Of a stretch of DNA of 64,000 bases, positions 36,762 to 45,137 are shown piece by piece (position 1 is the first letter of the stretch; each line of letters opens with the position of its first letter). A program made the translations under genes and the position numbers. The notes beneath the pieces were generated by a model. The model was not told the origin of the DNA, did no database searches, and saw only the letters and a program-made list of their open reading frames with translations. The stretch is from Candidatus Manganitrophus morganii (GTDB lineage Bacteria > Nitrospirota > Nitrospiria > SBBL01 > Manganitrophaceae). The stretch spans positions 124,001 to 188,000 of the forward strand of contig JAJHOH010000001.1 of assembly GCA_021651055.1 (NCBI GenBank), in the 5' to 3' direction.

Positions 36762-38198
36762 CTATCGGACATCGTAGCGGTTGAGCTGCAAGATCGATCC
36801 GACCGCCGCAACGACACAGAAGATCGTCAAGATGAAGAACCATCCGATAAACCGGCTCCATACCGCCGTGGGCGGCTCTTCCCGGTATTGAAAACTCGGA
36901 ACCCCCTCCCAGTCGTTGAACGTCTGGACATTCTTGCCCCAGAGGTCGTTGAAAAAAGACCCCAGCGTGATAAAAAATTCATCGACCTGTTCCTTGAAAT
37001 GCCGATGACGCGCCGGATCGGTTCCGGCGAGGGCCATCGAGACGTTCAAAAACGAAGTGGTGGGAGAAACCAGCGCCGTCCGCATGGCCAAACGCTCCTG
37101 CCGCTCGTATTGTCCTTTGACCTTGTCGATCGCTTTCCGCCGCAGCGCATTCAACTGGGCATTGGACTCCATCGCCATGACGCCGGTCGGGTCGACCCGC
37201 CAGTCGGCCGGCGCCCGTTCGCTCTGCGTCATCGCGGTAAACGCGAAGTCTTCCGGGATCTCGGGGAATTTCTTCCGAAGCTCCTGCACGACCTCATTGA
37301 ACCGGACATTCCGCCACTCCTGCCGGGCCTCCCGGATCTCCGCCTGTTCCCGGTGTAGGAGAACCGGATCGGGCAAGGCATGGACCTGCTCCGCGATGAA
37401 TACCGACATCTTCGGGAGAAAAAAGACCGCCGTGACCCAGATGACAAACAGGTATCCCAAAGCGGTTGCGGGCCGGGGGGTGATCGATGAAACCCACATC
37501 GCGCAAAAAGCGAAAAAGAGAAGATATGCCAACGAGGCGCCGAGAAGAGCGAGAAGACGGAGAAGCTCGTCGGCGTGAAAATCGATACTGAAGATGATCG
37601 GCGCGATGAGTATGCCGGCAGCGAGGGGGATCCCGAACGCGATGAGAATGATCAGGCCGTTCGCGCTCCACTTACCGAGAAGAAACGATTTTCTGGAGAT
37701 CGGATGAGAAAGGACCATCCGGAGGGTCCCCCGTTCCTTCTCCCCGCAGACGGCGTCATAGGTTAAAAAGATCACCATGAGCGGGAGAAGAAAGGCGGTG
37801 ACGAAGGCGAGATCGAACGCGCCGATCTGGGCCAGAAGCGGATCTTCCTCGGCGTTGCTCCCGACCGGGTCGCTGCTGTTGTGCGCGTCGAGGACGATCT
37901 GCTGTCCCAAGTAGTCTTCCACCCCTCGGTCAAAGATCGAGAGGGGCGAGAGCGGCTTGACGACCCACTTGCCGAAGTGATGCGCCACATGGGGACGCTT
38001 CGCTTCTTGAGAAACCCACTCCGCCTGGGCCGATTGCTCCAACTTCACTCGTTCGGCAGTCTGTCGCTGATAGAGAAGGCTTCCCTGCGCCACCGCTAGA
38101 AAAATGAGGAGGGTCGCGGTCATCAAGAGAAGCCAGAAACGGCGGCTGGCCCGCGCCTGCGCCAGCTCGTGTTGAATGACCGTGAAATAGGGATTCAT
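36762..38198 (-). CDS. ABC-2 type permease, DUF3526-like, copy A
   Basis: The 478-residue membrane protein has the same layout as its downstream paralogue: N-terminal helix (about 24-43), a periplasmic loop with GKWVVKPLSPLSIFDRGVEDYLG, then LAFVTAFLLPLMVIFLTYDAVCGEKERGTLRMVLSHPISRKSFLLGK and further helices. It lies nine bases before copy B and 12 bases after tonB, so the set reads as one operon. The pair with one ATPase suggests a complete ABC-2 transporter serving, or served by, the TonB-dependent receptor at the end of the operon. Confidence 0.88.
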   Translation of the reverse strand: MNPYFTVIQHELAQARASRRFWLLLMTATLLIFLAVAQGSLLYQRQTAERVKLEQSAQAEWVSQEAKRPHVAHHFGKWVVKPLSPLSIFDRGVEDYLGQQIVLDAHNSSDPVGSNAEEDPLLAQIGAFDLAFVTAFLLPLMVIFLTYDAVCGEKERGTLRMVLSHPISRKSFLLGKWSANGLIILIAFGIPLAAGILIAPIIFSIDFHADELLRLLALLGASLAYLLFFAFCAMWVSSITPRPATALGYLFVIWVTAVFFLPKMSVFIAEQVHALPDPVLLHREQAEIREARQEWRNVRFNEVVQELRKKFPEIPEDFAFTAMTQSERAPADWRVDPTGVMAMESNAQLNALRRKAIDKVKGQYERQERLAMRTALVSPTTSFLNVSMALAGTDPARHRHFKEQVDEFFITLGSFFNDLWGKNVQTFNDWEGVPSFQYREEPPTAVWSRFIGWFFILTIFCVVAAVGSILQLNRYDVR

Positions 38199-38210
38199 CG
38201 TTACACCTCT

Positions 38211-38972
38211 TTATTTCAATTCGAACCGCATGCCGAGAATGATGACGATCCGGTCCTGCCCCTTCAGAAAATCCGGGACGGGAGGGAGGGGCGATGCCTT
38301 GCGGATTGTCTCCATCGCCGCCTGTACCAGTAAGGGATGCGCCTCCGCGGGAGGAAGGATCTCCACCTCGTGCACACGGCCTTTCGGGTCGATCGTAAAC
38401 TGAACATAAACCATTCCTTCAATCCCACGATCTCGCGCCCGCTTTGGATAGAGCCGGTGGCCCGCGATCTGTTTTAACAATGCTTTCCTAAAAGGACCGA
38501 GGCCATCATCGGGCATTCCTGGCGATGGGGTAAGGTGAATCGGTTGCATCGGGAGCGGTTCGATTTCGGAGACCGGCTCCACATCCACCACAGTCGGCTC
38601 CTCCGAAACCGGCAGCGCTTCCGCCACTTCCACCGCCGGGACCTCAGGCGTTATGGCAACAGGGGGTTCCTGGAGAGCCGGCATCTCCTCTGGAGGCGCG
38701 TCGGGCTCAACTTCCTTAACCGGAATCGGCTCTGGAAGAGGGGGGTTCCGTTTTGGTTTTTCTTTTGGAGGAATTGCTTTTTTTTCGACCCGGCTTAGAG
38801 GCGCCTCAACCCTTTTCTTCGGAGGGGTAGAGGCCGTGGCAGCGGCGATCTGAATCCGAATAGTCTGAGCCGGCGGCGTGGCGATCTTTTCTGGCGCAGA
38901 CGGACGAATCCAAAAGAACGCCGCATGGAGCAAGATCGAAACCAAAGTGGCCGCGACGGTCGATGGACTCAC
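38211..38972 (-). CDS. tonB: TonB energy-transducing protein
   Basis: The 253-residue protein has an N-terminal helix (VAATLVSILLHAAFFWI), a long Pro/Glu/Lys-rich periplasm-spanning region (about 30-150) and a C-terminal TonB domain (about 165-253, LYPKRARDRGIEGMVYVQFTIDPKGRV, VQAAMETIRKASPLPP). It couples the ExbBD proton flow to the outer-membrane receptor. It starts with GTG in a GTGA overlap with the exbD stop. Confidence 0.94.
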   Translation of the reverse strand: MSPSTVAATLVSILLHAAFFWIRPSAPEKIATPPAQTIRIQIAAATASTPPKKRVEAPLSRVEKKAIPPKEKPKRNPPLPEPIPVKEVEPDAPPEEMPALQEPPVAITPEVPAVEVAEALPVSEEPTVVDVEPVSEIEPLPMQPIHLTPSPGMPDDGLGPFRKALLKQIAGHRLYPKRARDRGIEGMVYVQFTIDPKGRVHEVEILPPAEAHPLLVQAAMETIRKASPLPPVPDFLKGQDRIVIILGMRFELK

Positions 38973-39394
38973 TCCGATTCTCCATCCGCCGAACGGGTGA
39001 CGATCGCCAAATCGGGCACCCCCAACCCCTTGGCTAAATCCAACAGATCGACGAAATGATGAAATTGAACTTGCCGATCCGCCGAGAGGAAAAGGGTCTT
39101 CGTCTTCCCCGCTTCGATCCGATCCTTCAAAACCTCCGGCAAATCTTGCCGGGTGACCGGCGCCTCGTCGATGAAGATCTCCCCTCCTTTACGGAGGAGG
39201 AGATGGATCTCTTCCTTCTCCTCTTTCGGTTTCGCCTGATCGGCCTGAGGGAGAACCAGGTCGAGGACCGGTCGAGCAGCGATGATGGATGTGAGCATGA
39301 AGAAGATAAGAAGTTGAAAAACCATATCGATCATCGGCGTCATGTCGATTCCCGTCGCCGCTTCCTCCTCTCCGGATCTCTTGAGACGAAACAT
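38969..39394 (-). CDS. exbD: Biopolymer transport protein ExbD
   Basis: The 141-residue protein has one N-terminal helix with the essential membrane Asp (DMTPMIDMVFQLLIFFMLTS) and a periplasmic domain typical of ExbD/TolR. It lies between exbB and tonB and overlaps tonB at the stop codon. It forms the proton channel with ExbB. Confidence 0.94.
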   Translation of the reverse strand: MFRLKRSGEEEAATGIDMTPMIDMVFQLLIFFMLTSIIAARPVLDLVLPQADQAKPKEEKEEIHLLLRKGGEIFIDEAPVTRQDLPEVLKDRIEAGKTKTLFLSADRQVQFHHFVDLLDLAKGLGVPDLAIVTRSADGESE

Positions 39395-39403
39395 GCCCCC
39401 TCC

Positions 39404-40081
39404 TTATCTGCCGTTCGGTGTTGTTAAGCCGATCACGGCCTCTCTCACCCTCTCCTTCTCCTTAATTTCCTGGAAGCGGTATTTCTTCAGGAGGAGAAGG
39501 AGCTCGCTTCCATAATGTTCCAACTGGAAACGAAGATGAGACACCCTCGATTTAAGATAGTGATGGGCGATGAGGGTCGGAATGGCCACCAGAAGCCCCC
39601 CCACGGTGGTGATGAGCGCGGTCCAGATCCCCGACGCGAGGAGGGCCGGGGAGACGCTTTCCTTCATCTCCGCCACCTGTTGAAACGTCTCGACCATCCC
39701 CACAACCGTGCCGAGCAATCCGAGCATGGTGGAGATGGATGCGATTAGGGCCAGCGCCGGAATTCCCCGGTTGGCGCTTTGCAACATCTCCTCGCCCCGA
39801 ATCGACATCGACTCCTGGATGATCTCGATCTCCTCTTCCGGAGCGGAGAGGCCCTCCTTCAAAACGGCACCGATCGGCCCGCGAATCTGCTCGGCCGCGC
39901 TCCGCGCTCCCTTGATATCGCCTCGTGAGAGGTGATCTTTCAGGTGGTCGAACAAAGAATAAGGGGATGCGGAGATCCTCAAAAAAAACCATCCCCGCTC
40001 CAGGATGAGGGTGACCGCCACGATCGAAGCGAGAAGGATCGGGTGCATCCAGATCCCGCCTTTAAGATAGAGATCAAACAT
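39404..40081 (-). CDS. exbB: Biopolymer transport protein ExbB (MotA/TolQ/ExbB family)
   Basis: The 225-residue protein has three helices and the family core STMLGLLGTVVGMVETFQQVA and SPALLASGIWTALITTVGGLLVAIPTLIAHHYL. An AAAGGAG site precedes the ATG. It heads the seven-gene operon running to the TonB-dependent receptor. The 258-base gap upstream (40082-40339) contains a strong bidirectional terminator; I could not recognise a Fur-type box or riboswitch in it. Confidence 0.94.
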   Translation of the reverse strand: MFDLYLKGGIWMHPILLASIVAVTLILERGWFFLRISASPYSLFDHLKDHLSRGDIKGARSAAEQIRGPIGAVLKEGLSAPEEEIEIIQESMSIRGEEMLQSANRGIPALALIASISTMLGLLGTVVGMVETFQQVAEMKESVSPALLASGIWTALITTVGGLLVAIPTLIAHHYLKSRVSHLRFQLEHYGSELLLLLKKYRFQEIKEKERVREAVIGLTTPNGR

Positions 40082-40240
40082 GGTAAGCTCCTTTCAACGC
40101 CCCGGTGATGCTGGCCAGGGGGGGCCTTCCGCCGAAACTTCTTCGTGAGACGGCTTCTTATTTTCTGATTGGAAAACAGTATCGAACTTATTCTGAAGAC
40201 ACCGCTCGAAATACTGATCACACGACATAGCAAAAGAAAA

Positions 40241-40284
40241 AGCCGCAACGGGAGAACACTCATTCTCCTCGTTGCGGCTTTTTT
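40241..40284. terminator. Bidirectional intrinsic terminator
   Basis: The 10-bp stem AGCCGCAACG / CGTTGCGGCT continues with GGAGAA / TTCTCC around a 6-base loop. Six T follow on the + strand, and on the minus strand the stem is followed by TTTTTCTTTT. In the minus sense it ends the transcript of the second metal ABC operon and separates it from the exbB operon. Confidence 0.92.
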
Positions 40285-40339
40285 GTCTTAAACGACTTCT
40301 TTGCCTGGCTCGATTTAACTAACGCAAATCAAATTTACT

Positions 40340-40624
40340 TCATGTTCCGACCGCGCGGTCCGGATGATATTGCAACGGCACAATTAACCAATGTTTACAC
40401 TTGGGACACTTTGCAAAGGTTCTCTTCGCCTGGAGGTCGGTCTTAATGACCGCCGCCTTGATCACCGCAGAGGTCCCTTCCTCCAGGACATGGATCTGAT
40501 ATTTACAAAAAGGGCATCGGCCTTGAGAGCAGAGCGCCGTACCTTCTATTTTCGAGTCAGAACTTATCGAAGCTTTTCGTTGGTCAGTCGACATCGATTG
40601 TTCATCCTTCCACACAAACATCAT
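40340..40624 (-). CDS. Small four-cysteine zinc-ribbon protein, paralogue 2
   Basis: The 94-residue protein carries CPFCKYQIHV and AKCPKCKHWLIVPLQY, the same two CxxC knuckles and framework as the product of 31574-31813, with a longer polar N-terminus. Its ATG overlaps the stop of the permease gene (ATGA), so it is firmly part of the second metal ABC operon and precedes the terminator. A start at the internal Met11 is possible. Function unknown; the conserved link with metal ABC genes suggests a zinc-responsive or metal-delivery role. Confidence 0.8.
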   Translation of the reverse strand: MMFVWKDEQSMSTDQRKASISSDSKIEGTALCSQGRCPFCKYQIHVLEEGTSAVIKAAVIKTDLQAKRTFAKCPKCKHWLIVPLQYHPDRAVGT

Positions 40625-41538
40625 CGTCCCAATACCCTCTTGATGATCCCAGGGATCAAAAAGAATCCAGCCGCTCCAAGCATTGCCGGGCCGGTCGGCA
40701 ACGAGTAAACAAATGAGAGATAAAATCCAATCGCCGCCGAAAGAACGCCGAAGATCATCGACAGCGAAAATGCGATCTTCAAACGATCAGTCAGCATCAA
40801 CGCCGAGGCAGCCGGCATGACCAGGAACGAGAAAACCGGAAGGGCGCCGATCGCCGCGATCGAGACCGAGATCGTAAATGCCAAGGTAACGAAAAGAACC
40901 TGGTTCAGCAAGCGGACATTCGACCCGGTCGCCTGCGCCGTCTCCGGGTCAAAAGAGATATAAACAAAACGCTTATAGAGCAGAAAGTGAATCGAAAAGA
41001 CTCCGACGAGTGTCCCGGCAAGCAGCCAGAGATGACGCTCCGGGACGAAGATGACATTTCCGAAGAGAATATTCTCAATATCGTGGGTCTCGGCCGCCAG
41101 CTTATCGAGGATCAGAAAAACGAGTCCCGCCGGTAAGGCATATCCGATGCCGAGGATGCTCTCCCGCGTCAGCTTCTTCTCCCCGACCTGTACCGCCAGA
41201 ATTGAGGCGGTTACACAACCGAAGAAGAGCGAGGAGAGAAGCGGCCCGTTCACGATCCCCTCTTCCGCCGGAAGCAACCCGGCGGAAGCAGCCCCGCTCC
41301 CCAGAAGAGCACTTCCGAGAAAGAAGAAGGCAATCCCAAGTGAGGAGATCTGGGAGAGCGCTGCCGAGACGAAGACGATCCGTTTTAAGATCACATAGAT
41401 GCCGAGATATCCGGCCAACAGGGCGACCATGATCGAGGCGACGACTCCGCTCTGAAGGATGGGGAGGGCCTCCCAAAAGGTCATTCCGCCGTTTTCCGCC
41501 AGAAGAAGTCTGCCGATGATCGGGATTGACTCAAGCAT
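40621..41538 (-). CDS. Metal ABC transporter permease (ZnuB/MntB family)
   Basis: The 305-residue ABC-3 permease has eight or nine helices (LPILQSGVVASIMVALLAGYLGIYVILKRIVFVSAALSQISSLGIAFF and VTLAFTISVSIAAIGALPVFSFLVMPAASALML are typical). I chose ATG 41538, which overlaps the end of the ATPase gene by eight bases and has AGGGGAT upstream; an in-frame ATG at 41562 falls in the His-rich tail repeat of the ATPase gene. It lacks the His-rich tail of the first cluster's permease. Confidence 0.9.
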   Translation of the reverse strand: MLESIPIIGRLLLAENGGMTFWEALPILQSGVVASIMVALLAGYLGIYVILKRIVFVSAALSQISSLGIAFFFLGSALLGSGAASAGLLPAEEGIVNGPLLSSLFFGCVTASILAVQVGEKKLTRESILGIGYALPAGLVFLILDKLAAETHDIENILFGNVIFVPERHLWLLAGTLVGVFSIHFLLYKRFVYISFDPETAQATGSNVRLLNQVLFVTLAFTISVSIAAIGALPVFSFLVMPAASALMLTDRLKIAFSLSMIFGVLSAAIGFYLSFVYSLPTGPAMLGAAGFFLIPGIIKRVLGR

Positions 41539-42346
41539 GTTCGTGATCCCCCTGCCCGCCATGTTCGTGATCCCCCTTCCGATCGGGATGGTCGTGATCG
41601 CTGTGGCGATGGACGAAGAAATACTTATGTCCGTGGAGGAGATGCGCGTCGATATCGAGCTGATAGATCTCTTTGAGCGTGGCGTTCGTCAGCAACGTCT
41701 CCGTGTCGCCGATTTTCACCGTCTGATTCTCACGGTGGATGATAATCAGCTTATGCGCATAATTCGAGATCAGATTAAGCATATGGGTGATCATCACCAA
41801 CGATAACCTCGCCTCTTTGTGAAGGTCGAGGAGGAGCTGCATAATGGTGCTCTCCCCGGCAATGTCCATCCCATCGGTCGGCTCATCCAACACCAAAATA
41901 TCAGGCTCGCCTGCAAGCGCACGGGCGATGAGTGTTCGTTGCTTCTGTCCTCCTGAGAGCGCCCGATACGGTTTGTTTACCTGAGACGTCATCCCGACCT
42001 TTTCGATGAAATGTGCAGCAAGATCGTGATCTTTCTTCTCCAGCCGTCCCGGCAATCCAAGAAATGGATATCGCCCCATTAGAACCACATCACGGACAGT
42101 CACCGGGAAGATATCATCGATGACGCCTCGCTGGGGAACATAACCGAACCGAACCCCCGGCGCCCGCTCCACCACCCCGCTCAAGGGAGGAATAATCCCC
42201 AAAAGCGTCTTAACCAGGGTGGTCTTACCGGCCCCGTTCGGCCCGACGATCCCCCAGAAATCCCCCCGATCAATTGAGACGTTAATTTCCGAGAGAATCG
42301 GGGTGCGTCGATAGCCGATTGTTAAATCTTTCGCTGAAACCTGCAT
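41531..42346 (-). CDS. Metal ABC transporter ATP-binding protein with His-rich tail
   Basis: The 271-residue ATPase has Walker A GPNGAGKTT, FGYVPQRGVIDDIFPVTVRDVV, the signature LSGGQKQR and Walker B ILVLDEPTDGMD. After residue 235 it adds a tail rich in His and Asp (HRHSDHDHPDRKGDHEHGG). Here the His tail is on the ATPase, in the first cluster on the permease. The tail is encoded by a short tandem duplication at about 41536-41581. Confidence 0.92.
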   Translation of the reverse strand: MQVSAKDLTIGYRRTPILSEINVSIDRGDFWGIVGPNGAGKTTLVKTLLGIIPPLSGVVERAPGVRFGYVPQRGVIDDIFPVTVRDVVLMGRYPFLGLPGRLEKKDHDLAAHFIEKVGMTSQVNKPYRALSGGQKQRTLIARALAGEPDILVLDEPTDGMDIAGESTIMQLLLDLHKEARLSLVMITHMLNLISNYAHKLIIIHRENQTVKIGDTETLLTNATLKEIYQLDIDAHLLHGHKYFFVHRHSDHDHPDRKGDHEHGGQGDHEHA

Positions 42347-42366
42347 TCATTTTATCCGGTTTGAAC

Positions 42367-43329
42367 TCATTGAATACCCTTCAACGTGTCCGTGAGTTTA
42401 CCATAGACCACCTCAAAGAGGTCGAAGTAGTCTTTCACGCCGACATCCTCCCCCACAGACGAGGGAAGAACGAGATGGGTTGCGCCGGTTTGCTTTGCGA
42501 CTTCTTTCGGAATACGAAGATTCTGCCACGGGGAGGTGACGATCAAAGGAATTTTTTGAGCTTTCATCTTCTGAATCAGGGAAGCCATCTCCGCGGCACT
42601 GGGCGGAATGGTCTCACGCGGCTCAATGTAGCCGGCGTGTTTTAAGCCATGACGTTTGATCAGGTAAATCCAATCCCGATGGTAACTCACCAGGGGGGTC
42701 CCTTTGAACGGCTCCATCATCGCATCCCACTTTGCGATCCGCTCTTTCAGGGCACTCTGAAATTGGGTTAAATTCGTTTGGTAGAAGTCCGCATTGCTCG
42801 GATCAATTTCGGCCAATTTATTGGCAATGTTCTGGGCCACAATCAGACCGTTCGCAGGATCGAGCCAATAGTGGTGATTCCCCCGAACGACCGATACCTG
42901 CCCTCCCCCCGCCGACTGCGTTCCGGCGATAATATTGGTTGTGAAAAAGGGGGTGCTCAACAATTCTTCCGGGGAGTAAGGAATGAGCTCGACCCCCTCC
43001 GACGGATTCAGATAGCCCGGCGCTCCTTCCAGTATTTCAGAATTTCTGGCATTTGTCAGCGCGGTCGGAAGCCAGGCGAGCTCCATATCTTGACCATTGA
43101 CGATTAGAAGATCCGCCCGATTGAGCATCACCGCGAGATTCGGCTTCAGCTGGATGGCGTGGGGGTCCTGGGACGCCAGCGTGAGACTCTTGACGTCGGC
43201 TTTATCCTGTGCAATCGCTTTCACAATCGCGGCATCCTGGGGAAAGCTGGTCACGATATTCAGCTTTGCCCAAGACGGAGCGGCTCCCAAAAAGATTAAA
43301 GCGAAGATTCCCAAAATGGTCTTTTTCAT
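42367..43329 (-). CDS. Metal ABC transporter substrate-binding protein (ZnuA-like)
   Basis: The 320-residue periplasmic protein has a signal peptide (cleavage near SWA-KL). Candidate metal ligands are His57 (DPHAIQLKP), His152/153 (GNHHYWLDP), His217 (SYHRDWIYL) and an acidic residue near the C-terminus. As in the first cluster, the third ligand is His, which favours zinc or a similar ion over manganese. It lies between the outer-membrane protein gene and the ATPase gene in a six-gene operon. Confidence 0.92.
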   Translation of the reverse strand: MKKTILGIFALIFLGAAPSWAKLNIVTSFPQDAAIVKAIAQDKADVKSLTLASQDPHAIQLKPNLAVMLNRADLLIVNGQDMELAWLPTALTNARNSEILEGAPGYLNPSEGVELIPYSPEELLSTPFFTTNIIAGTQSAGGGQVSVVRGNHHYWLDPANGLIVAQNIANKLAEIDPSNADFYQTNLTQFQSALKERIAKWDAMMEPFKGTPLVSYHRDWIYLIKRHGLKHAGYIEPRETIPPSAAEMASLIQKMKAQKIPLIVTSPWQNLRIPKEVAKQTGATHLVLPSSVGEDVGVKDYFDLFEVVYGKLTDTLKGIQ

Positions 43330-43344
43330 GCCGATACTCCTTTA

Positions 43345-44655
43345 CTAGAATAGATTGTAAAACTTGCCCAACCCCGGCGTAACCGTTCCGCCGCCGATAT
43401 TGAATTGGACATAAAAAACGTCATAGTCTTCATCCGCGCCGGATTGATCGGTATGATTATATTGGAAGCTGATCCGGCTGACAGGGTTGATGTAATACCG
43501 GAGACTGGCGGTATAACGGGCCTGTCGGTCTTCGTGCCCCCTCGGAATACCGACATAATCAAAGCGGCCATCGACCTCCCAATAGTAAGAGAATCGATAA
43601 GCTAGTTCCGTATACATACCGCCGATTGTATCATCCTCCATGACCGTACTTACAACCTGGCTTTCAAGATCGACCCCAGGGGCGCGGGTGGAACGGTCGA
43701 GCGCCAATACGACCGGATTTTCCCGTTTCCCTGCCAAATACTCGGTTGTCCATCGAACATACGGGCTGTATGGAGCCGGCTTCCATTGATACGTAAAATC
43801 GGCGCCGTAGAGGATGGTTCGGTCGCCCAAACCTGCGTCGATTGCGAGCGGATTAAAGCCAGGATCAGCAAAGTCCATTGTGTTGCTCTTATTCTTTCCC
43901 GTCGCAAAAGAGGCTCCGAACTCCAGGTTGGAATTGAGGGTCAGATCAAAGAAGGTCGTTGCCCGGCTAAAGAAAATAAACTCATTGGCGCTAACATCCC
44001 CCGCCACCTCATCCCATTCACCAGGGAAGGTGCGGTCGAAGTTTCCGACCGGACCTCGCATGAGAGCAGCCGATAGCTCCATGAAGACCGGCGTTGGCGG
44101 TTGCCAATTGAACTCAAGTCCGACATTATGAACCCCATCGACGCCAAGGAAGAAGGTCGAGATCAAAGGAGGATCGGCAAAGGCCCATTCATGGTCGTGA
44201 TACTGGTTTAACTTCATAAAATTGACTCGAAAGATTCCAGTTTTCGCCTGAAGGGAAAAAGGCAATTTATGAAAAAGGATAAATGCCTCTTCAATTGCAG
44301 CCTCATCCTGTGCAAATGCCGTAAAGAGCGCCCACTTACACGGAAGGTTGGCATAGAGAATAAAACAATCCTGAGAGAAGGCCAGATCGAAGCTGGTCAC
44401 GGACAAGCCCTCAAATTGCCGGTCGCCCAGCTTGACTGGATTCACCCCCTCGTCATAATTGGTAAAGGCCCCATAGACGATGTTTGCCGTCCAGGAGACA
44501 TCGACCAATCCATAACGGCTTAAGCTGACCCCTTTGGTGTGGGCTTCTGCAGAGGGCGCCTTAGAAATAAAAACGCCGAGCATCAGAACAACCAAGAAGA
44601 TCTTCCACACAGACAGAGAGCGACACATCCTCTCTTTTTTTGGAAATTGGGACAT
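43345..44655 (-). CDS. Outer-membrane beta-barrel protein of a metal ABC operon
   Basis: The 436-residue product has a signal peptide (helix at about 17-33, cleavage near AEA-HT), about 14-16 amphipathic beta strands and a terminal Phe (GLGKFYNLF). It lacks a plug domain and TonB box, so it is porin-like. Its ATG abuts the stop of the His-rich gene, whose last codons (Glu-Glu-Glu, GAGGAGGAA) double as the ribosome site. Being in the same operon as a ZnuABC-type transporter, it may let metal ions cross the outer membrane under starvation. I do not recognise a named family. Confidence 0.82.
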   Translation of the reverse strand: MSQFPKKERMCRSLSVWKIFLVVLMLGVFISKAPSAEAHTKGVSLSRYGLVDVSWTANIVYGAFTNYDEGVNPVKLGDRQFEGLSVTSFDLAFSQDCFILYANLPCKWALFTAFAQDEAAIEEAFILFHKLPFSLQAKTGIFRVNFMKLNQYHDHEWAFADPPLISTFFLGVDGVHNVGLEFNWQPPTPVFMELSAALMRGPVGNFDRTFPGEWDEVAGDVSANEFIFFSRATTFFDLTLNSNLEFGASFATGKNKSNTMDFADPGFNPLAIDAGLGDRTILYGADFTYQWKPAPYSPYVRWTTEYLAGKRENPVVLALDRSTRAPGVDLESQVVSTVMEDDTIGGMYTELAYRFSYYWEVDGRFDYVGIPRGHEDRQARYTASLRYYINPVSRISFQYNHTDQSGADEDYDVFYVQFNIGGGTVTPGLGKFYNLF

Positions 44656-44964
44656 TTATTCCTCCTCTGTTTGTATTGGTTCTCTATCATGCATTGCATG
44701 CCTTTTTTTTCCATTCAACGGATTCTTTTCTTCTAAAGAATCGCATGAATGAAGCAAATCGTGTTCTGAAGAATGTTGGTGCTCTGCTGCCTCATGGGTA
44801 TGTTCATGGAGATGGTTAGGATCACCAGAGGATGCCGCTTCATGATGATCATGGCCATTGAACCCTTCAGGGTGGGTGTGGTGATGATGCGTATCGTCTG
44901 AATGAGCATGCGTGTGAGTGACCTTTTTATGGTAATGGCGATGATAGAACTCGTCACAAGACAT
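44656..44964 (-). CDS. Histidine-rich protein heading the second metal ABC operon
   Basis: The 102-residue product has 24 His and two Cys and no signal peptide (MSCDEFYHRHYHKK, THTHAHSDDTHHHHTH, NHLHEHTHEAAEHQHSSEH). I chose ATG 44964, which has GGAGG five bases upstream; an in-frame ATG at 44982 lacks one. It resembles the His-rich 56-residue protein of the first cluster in composition but not in length. It may buffer or deliver zinc/nickel. A palindrome (45002-45019) lies in its promoter region. Confidence 0.82.
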   Translation of the reverse strand: MSCDEFYHRHYHKKVTHTHAHSDDTHHHHTHPEGFNGHDHHEAASSGDPNHLHEHTHEAAEHQHSSEHDLLHSCDSLEEKNPLNGKKRHAMHDREPIQTEEE

Positions 44965-45001
44965 CAATTCCTCCGATTTCATCTGTCGATCTAGGTGATA
45001 C

Positions 45002-45019
45002 GATAAGTATAACCTTATC
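45002..45019. promoter_or_regulatory. Palindrome GATAAG-TATAAC-CTTATC, candidate metalloregulator site
   Basis: A perfect 6-bp inverted repeat with a 6-base AT-rich centre sits 38-55 bases upstream of the His-rich gene start. In the minus sense it contains TATACT, a possible -10. Position, size and base content fit an operator for a Fur/Zur/DtxR-type repressor, but it does not match a consensus that I can name. Confidence 0.5.
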
Positions 45020-45137
45020 TATACCATGCTACTTTTAAAAATATAATAGCACTAAGAGGAGAAATGTCAAGAAGAAATTAAGCTAAAACGGTCGACAAAT
45101 ATAAGGGAGTTTTATAATGAAAGGAGGCAATAAGCCC

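Noticed and set aside
40082-40240. Cobalamin-type riboswitch before exbB
   Set aside because: A GGCGGAAGGC-like stretch was noticed, but the B12-box and the other conserved blocks are missing.
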